From the NCBI GenBank assembly GCA_910587345.1, contig CAJUKH010000013.1, positions 62,001-126,000 on the forward strand: DNA of 64,000 nucleotides, given 5' to 3'. The stretch comes from an uncultured Oscillospiraceae bacterium. GTDB taxonomy: Bacteria > Bacillota > Clostridia > Oscillospirales > Oscillospiraceae. Below the pieces are notes generated by a model. That model was not told where the DNA came from. It worked only from the letters and a program-made list of their open reading frames with translations, and searched no databases. Shown here piece after piece: positions 24,455-32,173 of the stretch (within the stretch, counting starts at the first letter, position 1; each line of letters opens with the position of its first letter). The position numbers and the translations under genes were made by a program.

Positions 24455-24754
24455 TCAATCATCTCCTTCGATAATCTCATTTTCGTCCAGATAGTTCTTT
24501 CCGAACTGTGCCCTGAACTCTTCCACCGTAGCCCCATGCTCTCGCATAAACTTTTTCTGGCCGTACTTGTGGAGCTTCAGAGCCGTGGCTGCGGACTGGT
24601 GGGCGGCATCGGGGCCGAGCCGGTGGCAGGTGTCCCCGCAGAGGCCCACCTTTAGGCCGTACTTCTCCGATTTCTTGCGGAAGGCCCCTCCGAAGATGTG
24701 ATGGTCTTCCAGCCAGCCCTGCTTCCCGCAGAGCCAGCACTTTCCGTAGTGCAT
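24455..24754 (-). CDS. HNH-like nuclease, phage type
   Basis: 99 residues. CWLCGKQGWLEDHHIFGGAF carries a CxxC pair and the DHHIF motif typical of the HNH beta-beta-alpha metal fold. CGDTCHRLGPDAAHQS adds further Cys/His, and the C-terminal half is helical (KKFMREHGATVEEFRAQFGK). Such small HNH proteins are common in Clostridia phage early regions and are usually linked to recombination or packaging. The target is unknown. Confidence 0.75.
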   Translation of the reverse strand: MHYGKCWLCGKQGWLEDHHIFGGAFRKKSEKYGLKVGLCGDTCHRLGPDAAHQSAATALKLHKYGQKKFMREHGATVEEFRAQFGKNYLDENEIIEGDD

Positions 24755-25065
24755 CAGCCCATCGCCTCCTCCCTGGGGAACTGGCGTCTGAAGAGCCGCT
24801 TGCTGTCCAGGAACGAGACCGAGGTGGGCAAGACTTCTCTTACCTCCCCATCCTCAAACTCGACCAGAGCCTTTACCCCTGCGACCACTCCCCCGCCATG
24901 CCCCCCAACCGTTATTTCAGGAGGAACGACCTGGCTTATATGCACCCAACGATGGAAGAGTGCCTTCTTCCTACCTTCCACCATACAGGGGCGGTATTCG
25001 CTGCTCAACGGAGGAGGCGGAGGGATTCTGTACTGAGGAACCGGGGGTTCATATCCTCTACCCAT
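24754..25065 (-). CDS. Proline-rich small phage protein, unknown
   Basis: 103 residues from the ATG at 25,065. The first 40 residues are proline-rich (GYEPPVPQYRIPPPPPLSSE). The rest forms a short beta-rich region (VHISQVVPPEITVGGHGGGV, then VKALVEFEDGEVREVLPTSV). It overlaps both neighbours by one to eight bases. I do not recognise a family. Confidence 0.5.
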   Translation of the reverse strand: MGRGYEPPVPQYRIPPPPPLSSEYRPCMVEGRKKALFHRWVHISQVVPPEITVGGHGGGVVAGVKALVEFEDGEVREVLPTSVSFLDSKRLFRRQFPREEAMG

Positions 25066-25624
25066 CCTCCCTCCCCCTCTCCTCCCGGTCAGCCAAAGCA
25101 CTCATCAGAGCATTGGCAAGCTCGGTCTCTCCCTCTCGCATACCAAAGATACCAACGCTCGGATCGTAGTTGCTTGCATCCTGAAAGTAGTCGTGAAGCC
25201 CGTCCACAAAGGCTTGTCGGTCATTCTCCGGGACTTCAGGCAGCACCACCAGCCGCCTGTCCTTCTTGGCATCAAAAATCTCCTTGAGGTCTCCAAGGTC
25301 ATACTCATCTCCCAGGATGTCCTCGATGAGCTTCAACCTGTCCCGCAGATGGGCGGCTTGACAGGCAAAACAGTAAGCCAGAGCCACCGGGCATCCTTCG
25401 CCGTCCATGAGGCAGTCGCACACAACCTGGTCAACCTCTTCCGCATCACCCACGGGAGACATCTCACATCTCCGATCAGCGCATTGCGTCGTCACCCAGT
25501 CAGTCAATGGTACATCCTCACTCTCGCCATCGTGACGGATGTGCGCATAGCCGTCCTTCGAGAACACATAGTTCAAGATGGTGTCGAAATTGTTTTCCGG
25601 GTTATCTACTGTCAATCTCTTCAT
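25058..25624 (-). CDS. Phage protein with cysteine cluster, unknown
   Basis: 188 residues. A 5-cysteine middle region (CDCLMDGEGCPVALAYCFAC) suggests a metal-binding knuckle. The flanking parts are acidic and helical, ending in ALMSALADREERGREDG. It overlaps the next gene upstream by 4 bases and lies in the middle operon of small unknown genes. No function can be assigned. Confidence 0.55.
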   Translation of the reverse strand: MKRLTVDNPENNFDTILNYVFSKDGYAHIRHDGESEDVPLTDWVTTQCADRRCEMSPVGDAEEVDQVVCDCLMDGEGCPVALAYCFACQAAHLRDRLKLIEDILGDEYDLGDLKEIFDAKKDRRLVVLPEVPENDRQAFVDGLHDYFQDASNYDPSVGIFGMREGETELANALMSALADREERGREDG

Positions 25625-26412
25625 ATCCAGTCCTCCTCCAGGTATTCCTTTGCCAGATCGTCCAGGCCCCGGTCTGTGTAGTATCCGAACAGAAACTCCC
25701 TCTGGGCCTTGGTCAGCGGCCGCCCCTCGTTCCTGGTCACTGTGGCGATGCCGAGGCCCGGATTATGCAGAAGCACCCACCCGTGTTCCGTGAGAAGGTC
25801 TCCGCCTTTGGAGAAGTCACGGGCGGTTGTGACATAGCCAAGTTCCTTCGCCTTCTCGAAGGCCCAGCCCTGGTGTTCTCCCCAATCGACCGGCGTAAAG
25901 GTTCCGTCAGGAGCCAGCCACCCGTAGTTGTCCGTGAAGCCTTCCCGCTCCAGGCTGGCTTGCTGGAGGAAGCCATTGAGTAGGACGGAGCCGGGCATAT
26001 CATCCTCATACTCCGTTCTTACGGTTCCAGACCGGCGTAGCAGATAATCATAGCCCTCCTCTTCGAGGAAGTAGACCAGATTGTCCAGCTTGTTCTGGGC
26101 CTCCTCCGCTTTCTCCTTCAGCTCTTCAATCCTCCGGATCGTACTGTCACGGTAGTCAGAGACCAGATCTTTGTCATCGTCGGTCAAGGCAAATGACCCG
26201 TCATCAGACCTGCCGATGAACTTCGCCTTTCCAAGAACTACCTTCCAGGCAAGATCCGACAACTCGCTTCTGGTCATATCGGTTCCGCACATACAACTCA
26301 GAAGGAACTCCTCTACAACGGGCCAGGGCTTTCCTTCCTGCCAGAACCACTCCCTGGAAATCTTGGTGACGAACTCACCGGCTACCGACCAGCGTACCGT
26401 TCTACTGCTCAT
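25621..26412 (-). CDS. Phage protein, unknown
   Basis: 263 residues. An N-terminal part with WSVAGEFVTKISREWFWQEG, a helical coiled segment near 95-115 (ELKEKAEEAQNKLDNLVYFL) and a C-terminal Trp/Gly-rich section (NYGWLAPDGTFTPVDWGEHQ) can be seen. No catalytic motif was recognised. It overlaps the 42-residue gene upstream by 11 bases. Confidence 0.55.
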   Translation of the reverse strand: MSSRTVRWSVAGEFVTKISREWFWQEGKPWPVVEEFLLSCMCGTDMTRSELSDLAWKVVLGKAKFIGRSDDGSFALTDDDKDLVSDYRDSTIRRIEELKEKAEEAQNKLDNLVYFLEEEGYDYLLRRSGTVRTEYEDDMPGSVLLNGFLQQASLEREGFTDNYGWLAPDGTFTPVDWGEHQGWAFEKAKELGYVTTARDFSKGGDLLTEHGWVLLHNPGLGIATVTRNEGRPLTKAQREFLFGYYTDRGLDDLAKEYLEEDWI

Positions 26413-26530
26413 CGCAATACTCCTTCATCGCCCGGTCAAACTCCTTCCATTTCTGGCGGGTGTTCTTCCAGGAGCGGTTTTCCCAGAGCCAGCGGATGGC
26501 TCTGAGGTAGTACCTGATCCTGTTCATCAT
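26402..26530 (-). CDS. Very small basic protein (42 residues)
   Basis: A short open frame with GGAGACGGCA before tandem ATG codons at 26,530 and 26,527. The product is strongly basic and tryptophan-rich, starting MMNRIRYYLRAIRWLWENRS and ending KEYCDEQ. The coding stop overlaps the next gene by 11 bases, the same coupling seen across this operon. The function is unknown; the amphipathic basic N-terminus could bind nucleic acid or membrane. Confidence 0.5.
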   Translation of the reverse strand: MMNRIRYYLRAIRWLWENRSWKNTRQKWKEFDRAMKEYCDEQ

Positions 26531-26584
26531 TGCCGTCTCCTTTCTCGGCCCCCCAAACTGGGGGGCCGATGTACTGATTTCAGA

Positions 26585-27370
26585 TTAGACGGCGAAGCCG
26601 ACCGCCACCCCACCCGAGTAGCTGGCGTTGTCGTAGCTCCGAGTCCCGTCGCTGTAGACACTGCAAAAGTACGTCGAGTTGCCCAGATAGGGGGAGCGGA
26701 GGAAGTACCAGGCCCTATCGCCCTCCCCATTCTTATAGCGTCTGTCCCAGGGGGCGTCCTCCTGCCGGTAGAACTCATACCACTTGCCCTCACCAGGGGC
26801 GGAGTAAAAGCTCCGGCCATACTGCTCCCGCTCAGAGAGAATCCAGAGCTTGTCGCTGGTCTTCGCCAGCTCCTCGCTCTCCCCGCCCACGCCGGTCAGC
26901 TTGAAGACCGGCTTGATGACCTCCTTCAGGTCGTCAGGCAGCTTCTCGAAGAGGTCGTTGTTCAGGAAGGCCCTCATGTCGCAGTCGGCCCAACCGCCCT
27001 TGTTGGTCGGTTTTACGTTCATGCTGTGGTCATCATCCAGAACGCCCACCATGTCCCAGGAGATAGGGGCCTTGCCGGAACCGTCAGCCAGGTCATCGTG
27101 GTCGAAGCCGATGATGCGGAGAACCACCTTCTCGCCGGTGGTCAGCGTCACGGTCTTGGTGTCGCCCAGCTTGAAGACCTCCCTCGCCCGGCCAGCCTTG
27201 CCGATCTCCTCGATCTCGGCCCAGGTAATGGTCTCAGGGTCGGTGTGATTCCAGCCGTCCTCCATCACCTGGCCCTTACACGCCCCGCCGCACCGAAGGA
27301 TGGCGGGGATGGCGATTTCATCACCGGCAGGGAGCTTTCCGAGTTCGGACATCATTTCGTACACTTTCAT
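26585..27370 (-). CDS. DUF6273/lectin-fold protein under its own operator
   Basis: 261 residues starting MKVYEMMSELGKLPAGDEIA, TAGGAGGTAAAAAGCC upstream. The N-terminal two thirds resemble DUF6273 (VFKLGDTKTVTLTTGEKVVL, then FDHDDLADGSGKAPISWDMV). The C-terminal ~70 residues have the lectin-like pattern: an aromatic-Leu-Arg-Ser-Pro motif (AWYFLRSPYLGNSTYFCSVY), then a Gly-Gly-Val end (YSGGVAVGFAV). Such domains sit on ligand-binding tips. It has a private promoter with two repressor-type sites (27,389-27,449), unlike its neighbours, so it is probably an accessory gene with separate timing. Its role is unknown. Confidence 0.65.
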   Translation of the reverse strand: MKVYEMMSELGKLPAGDEIAIPAILRCGGACKGQVMEDGWNHTDPETITWAEIEEIGKAGRAREVFKLGDTKTVTLTTGEKVVLRIIGFDHDDLADGSGKAPISWDMVGVLDDDHSMNVKPTNKGGWADCDMRAFLNNDLFEKLPDDLKEVIKPVFKLTGVGGESEELAKTSDKLWILSEREQYGRSFYSAPGEGKWYEFYRQEDAPWDRRYKNGEGDRAWYFLRSPYLGNSTYFCSVYSDGTRSYDNASYSGGVAVGFAV

Positions 27371-27388
27371 GGCTTTTTACCTCCTAAA

Positions 27389-27403
27389 TTTCCACTTTGG
27401 TAA
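27389..27403. promoter_or_regulatory. Operator variant in leader
   Basis: TTTCC-ACTTT-GGTAA differs by one base from the TTACC-N5-GGTAA consensus. It lies in the short leader of 26,585-27,370, 41 bp (about four DNA turns) from the perfect site at 27,430-27,444. Confidence 0.55.
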
Positions 27404-27421
27404 GATTTTGTTCCCGCTTTC

Positions 27422-27449
27422 ATCTTAACTTACCCCACTGGTAAGTCAA
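27422..27449 (-). promoter_or_regulatory. Promoter with operator in spacer
   Basis: Minus strand TTGACT (27,449-27,444), 16-bp spacer, TAAGAT (27,427-27,422). The perfect operator TTACC-CCACT-GGTAA occupies 27,430-27,444 between the hexamers. It would drive the DUF6273 gene and be shut in the lysogen. Confidence 0.7.
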
Positions 27450-27473
27450 TCGGAAAATGAGAAAAATTCCAGA

Positions 27474-28328
27474 TTATTTCAGGTTCCACGGGAACTCTCT
27501 CAGCATCACCGCCTCCCCAACAACAGGAACCAGACTTTCTTTCATAAAGACGGGAATCAGCCGTTCACCTGCGCTCCTGGCGATGTTCTCCACCCACTTC
27601 GGATCTACCGGGGACTTCTTGGCCCCAGGTCCAGTCATGGCTCCGAGGATGACCCAATCGAAGTAGGGCCGCTTCCCGTCCATGGAGAGCCACCAGGCGG
27701 AACACGCCGCCAGGTCGCACATCAGCGGCTCCGCACTCAGGAAGGTTCTCACCTTCACTGGGAGGTCGCTCATGGCATCACAGGCCGCATCCATCTGGTC
27801 GAAACTGGTGGCGGTTGCCCCGTACCAGAAGTTCTTTTCCTGCGGTAGCAGGGCCAGCTTGTCCAGCTCCGCATACCTGGCCGGGTTCTTCGTCAGGAAC
27901 AGATAGTTATGCTGGGGAGCCTTCATGCAAGCATCCAGCACCTCAACAATCCAGTTTGTCGGAACCCACCGACCGAAGAGGTCTGCCATCGAGCAGACGA
28001 AGATGGTCTGTCCTTTGGTCTTCCGGGCGGGTTCCTCCAAACGGTAGCGATGTAGCGTAGGGGTGAAGTCGTAGGGGTACGGTGCCTTGCTTACCGCTCC
28101 GCCGAGCATCCTCCGCACCGACGCATCCAGAGCCATTAACCCACCCGGGCCAGCTTCCCCATCCAGCGGCTCATGCCGGAGCTGGTGCTTGCCATCCAGC
28201 TCCACGTCCAGGTGATACCCGCCGAACCGGTGAGCAATGTTCCTGGCATAACAGTACGGGCAATCGTGACGGCATCCGGTCACTGGGTTCCACGAACTGT
28301 CGCACCACTCGATCTTGGTCTTATTCAT
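27474..28328 (-). CDS. DUF5131 (phage Gp37/Gp68) radical-SAM-like protein
   Basis: 284 residues. The family signature KIEWCDSSWNPVTGCRHDCP is followed by YCYARNIAHRF, giving a CxxxCxxC-type cluster site. Further conserved parts are FVCSMADLFGRWVPTNWI, FLTKNPARYAEL and FLSAEPLMCDL. DUF5131 proteins are widespread in phages and plasmids and are thought to be radical-SAM enzymes of unknown substrate. With metK in the same transcript block it adds to the SAM theme of this prophage. It starts 3 bases from the next small gene and ends 25 bases before the DUF6273 promoter. Confidence 0.85.
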   Translation of the reverse strand: MNKTKIEWCDSSWNPVTGCRHDCPYCYARNIAHRFGGYHLDVELDGKHQLRHEPLDGEAGPGGLMALDASVRRMLGGAVSKAPYPYDFTPTLHRYRLEEPARKTKGQTIFVCSMADLFGRWVPTNWIVEVLDACMKAPQHNYLFLTKNPARYAELDKLALLPQEKNFWYGATATSFDQMDAACDAMSDLPVKVRTFLSAEPLMCDLAACSAWWLSMDGKRPYFDWVILGAMTGPGAKKSPVDPKWVENIARSAGERLIPVFMKESLVPVVGEAVMLREFPWNLK

Positions 28329-28331
28329 GTT

Positions 28332-28481
28332 CTACCCTCCCATCTTCAGGCAGACCAAGTACAGGACAGCCCCGGCAACGAAGAGAAGCGTACAGGGCAT
28401 CTTCTCGTTCTTACCTCCGCCGATGGCTCCGACGATTCCAAGGATGGCGGCAGAACCAAGCACAATCTTGATGAACGTCAT
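28332..28481 (-). CDS. Small two-helix membrane protein
   Basis: 49 residues starting MTFIKIVLGSAAILGIVGAI, with AAGGAGTA eight bases before this ATG. An ATG two codons earlier is too close to that site. Two hydrophobic helices (about 3-22 and 33-46) flank a short charged loop (GGGKNEKM). It overlaps the stop region of the upstream basic protein gene. It could be a small holin-like or membrane accessory protein, but its early/middle position argues against lysis. No family was recognised. Confidence 0.55.
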   Translation of the reverse strand: MTFIKIVLGSAAILGIVGAIGGGKNEKMPCTLLFVAGAVLYLVCLKMGG

Positions 28482-28486
28482 AGCCA

Positions 28487-28693
28487 TTACTCCTTCCCGG
28501 TGTACTTGGCGGAGGTCGCCGGGTACTTGAGGATCGGCTGGCGGGAGTGCCGCCGCTGTCTCTTCCGTCCGAAGAACCCTTCGTAGGCCCCAACGACCCT
28601 ACGCCACTGACCGTAGGCCATGCGGCGGTTGACCTTGCTGTACCCCATCCGGGCCATCTGCGCCTTTGCCATGGATCGAAGCAACTTTCTCAT
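28487..28693 (-). CDS. Small basic phage protein, unknown
   Basis: A 68-residue, strongly basic product (MRKLLRSMAKAQMARMGYSK, later FFGRKRQRRHSRQP). It may bind nucleic acid. A tight stop/start link joins it to the membrane protein gene downstream. No family was recognised. Confidence 0.5.
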   Translation of the reverse strand: MRKLLRSMAKAQMARMGYSKVNRRMAYGQWRRVVGAYEGFFGRKRQRRHSRQPILKYPATSAKYTGKE

Positions 28694-28694
28694 A

Positions 28695-29024
28695 TCACTG
28701 TTCCTCCTTTTTGTCGTAGCCCATCAGGGCTTTGTGGGCCATAGCAGCCACCTGGATGGATTCACAGGCGGACAGGATGGCTCTCTTCTTGATCTCCTGA
28801 AGTGCCGAAGCCTGGTCTTCGTCAGAGTTGGACATCACCGCACTCCAGAATTCGTCCATCTGCTTCTCAATGATGCCCTGTTCAACCTTCATCTCAGAGA
28901 CCTCCTCCAGGAGAACCGCAAAGCTCTCGTGCGGGGAGTTGTTCTTGGGGCCAAACTTTGCCGCCGCCCTCTGGTACTCCTCTTGTGTCAGGGCTTCGGC
29001 GGCCGAGAGCAGCTCCTTCATCAT
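28695..29024 (-). CDS. MazG-like or other all-helical phage protein
   Basis: 109 residues. The section ESFAVLLEEVSEMKVEQGII, then DEFWSAVM and ILSACESIQVAAMAHKALMG, resembles phage proteins of the MazG-like nucleotide pyrophosphohydrolase group, where EExxE and later ExxD residues bind metal. The full metal set cannot be confirmed by eye. The ATG overlaps the stop of the previous gene (ATGATGA). Confidence 0.5.
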   Translation of the reverse strand: MMKELLSAAEALTQEEYQRAAAKFGPKNNSPHESFAVLLEEVSEMKVEQGIIEKQMDEFWSAVMSNSDEDQASALQEIKKRAILSACESIQVAAMAHKALMGYDKKEEQ

Positions 29025-29914
29025 TTGGGGTCGCCCTCCTCATAGGGCTGGTCGCCGTCCACCTGGCCGTCAAACTCCTCGGCCGGGGCATCGATGCTGA
29101 ACAGAACCTCGTTGCAGTCCTGGCACTCGATGGAGATATTCACCGGCAGGTCAGGCTCACCGTAGGCAACGCACACGATCTTGTGCCCTACATGGGGCTT
29201 CAGCTTCTCGGCGGGGGCAAAGAACACAGCGTCGGGGCTGGCCGCCGAAGAGAGGACAATTTTGTTGTCCGCCGTTCTCACAGTGTAGTTGCCCATGGAC
29301 TCCAGAACACGAAGCTCGGAGCCGATGAACTTCCTCATCCACTCAAACGGAGCAGAATCAGTCATCGCCGTTGTCTCCCCCGCTTGCATCCCATCACCGG
29401 CACCCTCTTCCGGCTCCGTATCGCCATCAGAAGGCGTTTCCGGGCCAGGCGGAAGCTGGGGCCGCTCCCCGGCAGGAAGCTCCTCTACAACCGTGTAATC
29501 GGCATCCACGACCTTGCCCTCCATCGCACCCTCCGGCTTCTTGTCGAACAGATTGTACTGGCCGTTGTCGATGGGCCGGGCAACATACTGGCAGGTCTCC
29601 CTGTCCCAAACCAGCTCGTACTCACCGGCCAGGGAGCCGGTCTTCTTCTCCTTCCGCTGAATGACGGCAGAAACGGAGTGGTCAAACCTGGGCTTGGTGA
29701 TGGCCCTGGTCTGCTGGCCCCCGGCCACGCTGAAGTCCGGGGCCGAGTCCTGGGTGAGCGTGATCTTCACCTGGACATTGATAACAGCCGTGTCCTGCTC
29801 CGTTTCCTCCATTCCCTGGAGCGTACTCCTGAGAATCTGGTCGAAGTCAGTACACAGGCCGTTGAAGGTGTCGCCCTTCTTGAGCGACAGGGGCAGGTCT
29901 CGTTCTTGGCACAT
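29021..29914 (-). CDS. Phage protein, unknown (possible zinc motif)
   Basis: 297 residues. The N-terminal ~130 residues are beta-rich (AVINVQVKITLTQDSAPDFS, then RFDHSVSAVIQRKEKKTGSL, YELVWDRETCQYVARP), followed by an acidic, proline-rich linker (GPETPSDGDTEPEEGAGDG). A second beta domain ends with ISIECQDCNEVLFSIDAP, a single CxxC pair. Proteins of this layout follow rusA in many Clostridia prophages without known function. Confidence 0.55.
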   Translation of the reverse strand: MCQERDLPLSLKKGDTFNGLCTDFDQILRSTLQGMEETEQDTAVINVQVKITLTQDSAPDFSVAGGQQTRAITKPRFDHSVSAVIQRKEKKTGSLAGEYELVWDRETCQYVARPIDNGQYNLFDKKPEGAMEGKVVDADYTVVEELPAGERPQLPPGPETPSDGDTEPEEGAGDGMQAGETTAMTDSAPFEWMRKFIGSELRVLESMGNYTVRTADNKIVLSSAASPDAVFFAPAEKLKPHVGHKIVCVAYGEPDLPVNISIECQDCNEVLFSIDAPAEEFDGQVDGDQPYEEGDPK

Positions 29915-29936
29915 AGTCTTTTCCTCCTTGCATTTA

Positions 29937-30350
29937 TTAAGCCGAGGCTTCCTGGATGATGACCTCTATCCTCGGTCTTTCCGAATAGAACTTGCGGACT
30001 TGGGCGTCAACTACCTGGGCATCGTCTCGGTAGGCTACCTGATTCAGGCTGTCGGTCACGATCTTCCCGATATTATCCCAGTCCGGCTTCTTGGCCGGGC
30101 GGATGACCCGCTCTTCCATCAGCTTCCGCTTCTTCTTGGATATGCTGGTCGGGATCGGGTGGTAGGCCAGGATTCGGACATCGAGCTGGGCGTCGTCCGG
30201 GAAGCGGATTCCACATTGCCTCTGGTACTCCACCTTCACGAGGTTTTCATACCTGGCCGTCTTGTCTGGGGTGTAGGTGTGGCCGCTTCTGGTCGTCCTA
30301 TGTCTCTGCTTCCCTGTCGGGTCTCCCAGGACTGTGAACTTTACCCTCAC
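29937..30350 (-). CDS. rusA: RusA-type Holliday junction resolvase
   Basis: 137 residues. The RusA signature is present: N-terminal VKFTVLGDPTGKQRHRTTRS, and RPAKKPDWDNIGKIVTDSLN followed by AYRDDAQVVDAQVRKFY, which includes the conserved aspartates. It resolves branched DNA during phage replication and packaging. It overlaps the small gene 30,298-30,513 by 53 bases and lies downstream of the replication genes. Confidence 0.9.
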   Translation of the reverse strand: MRVKFTVLGDPTGKQRHRTTRSGHTYTPDKTARYENLVKVEYQRQCGIRFPDDAQLDVRILAYHPIPTSISKKKRKLMEERVIRPAKKPDWDNIGKIVTDSLNQVAYRDDAQVVDAQVRKFYSERPRIEVIIQEASA

Positions 30351-30513
30351 CTTCGATCACCTCCTTCATGTCCTTGAAGTAGACGAAGTATTGCGGACTC
30401 CGCTTGACCATCTCCTTGCCTTGCCACACCTGGTAGCCATTGGCAGAGAGGATTCCGGCGATAAGCTCCCGCTGTTCGGCCTTATAGACCCGGATCTTTC
30501 CTGTGTAGTCCAT
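30298..30513 (-). CDS. Small phage protein before rusA, unknown
   Basis: 71 residues starting MDYTGKIRVYKAEQRELIAG. A compact alpha/beta pattern (ILSANGYQVWQGKEMVKRSP, then YFVYFKDMKEVIEGEG) resembles small DUF proteins found between the helicase loader and RusA. It is two bases from the loader gene and overlaps rusA. Confidence 0.55.
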   Translation of the reverse strand: MDYTGKIRVYKAEQRELIAGILSANGYQVWQGKEMVKRSPQYFVYFKDMKEVIEGEGKVHSPGRPDREAET

Positions 30514-30515
30514 CG

Positions 30516-31367
30516 CTATCCCTCCAAAAACTGCTTCATTTCGTCAAACCGCCTGGCCGCCTCACCCTTCCTCCAGGACTGGCCCGTGAACCCTATTGGG
30601 TAGCAGATCTCAAAGATTCGGTCATAGATTCTGCTATACCGGATGTCGGTGGCCTCTTTCATCTCCGCCATGGTGAGGTTCGTGGTGAGAATCAGAGGCT
30701 TTTTAGCCCTGTACCGGCTGTCTATGATGTTATAGACCTTTTCCAGGGCGAAGTCGGTGCTTCGCTCCGCCCCCAGGTCGTCGATTATGAGGAGCTTCGC
30801 TTGGTTCATCCGGCGTATATACCGCTCCTCTTCCTCTCCTCGGAACCCCTGAACCAACTCCAGGATCTTTACAAAGGAGGTCATCACCACCGGGACACCT
30901 CTGTCGAGCAGGTAGTTGGCAATACAGGCCGCCGCAAAGGTCTTTCCCGTCCCAACATCGCCGTAAAGCAAGAGGCCCTGGTTCTTCTCCATCATCTCTT
31001 CAAAGCCGGTGGCATACCGCTTGCAGAGCTTCAGAATCCTGGCATTGTCCTTCTTGGTGCGGAAGGTCTCGAAGGTTGATTCCCTGAACTTATCGTCCAT
31101 GAGGCTGTTGTGGCGAAGCCTGGAAATGACCTGCATCTCCTTCTCCCTGCGCTCTCGCTCCCGCTTCGCCTCTTCAGCCTTTTTCTGGCACTCGCACATC
31201 ACCGGGACGGTAATCTGCTCACCAGCGACCACCATTCTGTGACGCTTTGGCGTTCTACACTTCCCGCACATCAGCAGTCCATCTTCCCCTATGTAGTCCG
31301 AGGCTTCCTTCGGGTTACTACGTTCAGCGGCGGCAATAATCGGGGACATCAGGCTCTTCTCATCCAT
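30516..31367 (-). CDS. DnaC-like helicase loader ATPase
   Basis: 283 residues from the ATG at 31,367, which overlaps the stop of the replisome organiser. An N-terminal zinc-knuckle region (MCGKCRTPKRHRM, then MCECQKKAEE) precedes a basic coiled helix. The AAA+ core has Walker A GDVGTGKT, Walker B LLIIDDLGAE, and sensor ILTTNLTMAEM. It loads the host DnaB helicase on the phage origin. Together with the upstream organiser this defines the replication module. Confidence 0.9.
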   Translation of the reverse strand: MDEKSLMSPIIAAAERSNPKEASDYIGEDGLLMCGKCRTPKRHRMVVAGEQITVPVMCECQKKAEEAKRERERREKEMQVISRLRHNSLMDDKFRESTFETFRTKKDNARILKLCKRYATGFEEMMEKNQGLLLYGDVGTGKTFAAACIANYLLDRGVPVVMTSFVKILELVQGFRGEEEERYIRRMNQAKLLIIDDLGAERSTDFALEKVYNIIDSRYRAKKPLILTTNLTMAEMKEATDIRYSRIYDRIFEICYPIGFTGQSWRKGEAARRFDEMKQFLEG

Positions 31368-32121
31368 CGTCACCACCCCAGTCTTCATACGGGTTCCCCT
31401 CCGGGTTCTCCGGCTGACGCTTTATCAGGCCGGGGTACTTTTCATTTACCCGATCCATGACCCAGTTCAGGATGGCCCGGTAGTCGCTGGCATATCGCTT
31501 GTTGTTCTGGCCCTTGTAGTTGTCAAGCATCTCCACGGCCTTTTCAGCCGCCAACCGGCCAAACCGTTTTACCAGCTTCTCGTACTCATCCTCAGTCATG
31601 TGGACAAATTCAGCGTACTTTTTCTTAGGCTTGTCGTCCTTTTTCTCTTTTTTGGGCTTATCGCCCTTTGGCTCATCGCCTTCGGGTAAGGCCCCGGCAG
31701 TTTTGCCATCAGGCTCTTCCTCCGGGGCATCTTCGGCCTCTCTTTCTTGGCGTCGCTTATCCCGCTTTCTCTTGGCGTCGTAGGCTTTTCGGTCAAGGAA
31801 CTTATACCACTGTTCCTGCCAATCCTCCCAGTCGTGGAGAAACAGGACGCCGCCCACATCGTCAATCCATCCGGTGGAAACCATAGCTTTGACGATTTTC
31901 AGCGTATCGAGACCCTTGCTCAGTATTCCAACGGGTATCGCACCGGCTACATCGTGGATGTCGGCATCCTTGATTTCCCCGGACTTCTCTGCGTTCTTTA
32001 GACCCCAGAGCCACAGAGCGTTAAGGATTCCAAGAGATTCTGCCTGAGAACAGCCGATACCCTTCGCCAGTTTTCTGAGCTTTTGCCCGAATACGTCCTC
32101 ATGGACGCTTATCCATGCCAT
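31360..32121 (-). CDS. Phage replisome organiser / DnaD-like initiator
   Basis: 253 residues. The N-terminal domain (MAWISVHEDVFGQKLRKLAK, later FLHDWEDWQEQWYKFLDRKA) is the winged-helix type of phage replisome organisers. A lysine/glutamate-rich linker follows (KPKKEKKDDKPKKKYAEFV). The C-terminal helical domain has NYKGQNNKRYASDYRAILNW, a DnaD/DnaB2-like feature. It binds the phage origin, often located inside its own gene; no clear iteron set was seen. Confidence 0.85.
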   Translation of the reverse strand: MAWISVHEDVFGQKLRKLAKGIGCSQAESLGILNALWLWGLKNAEKSGEIKDADIHDVAGAIPVGILSKGLDTLKIVKAMVSTGWIDDVGGVLFLHDWEDWQEQWYKFLDRKAYDAKRKRDKRRQEREAEDAPEEEPDGKTAGALPEGDEPKGDKPKKEKKDDKPKKKYAEFVHMTEDEYEKLVKRFGRLAAEKAVEMLDNYKGQNNKRYASDYRAILNWVMDRVNEKYPGLIKRQPENPEGNPYEDWGGDDG

Positions 32122-32173
32122 CGTTTCACCTACCTTCCAGAGAGAAATGACGATTGCCCATTACCGAACCGCT

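Noticed and set aside
26585..27370. Diversity-generating retroelement target
   Set aside because: The C-terminal fold is suggestive, but no reverse transcriptase or template repeat is in the window, so this is kept only as a check, not a call.
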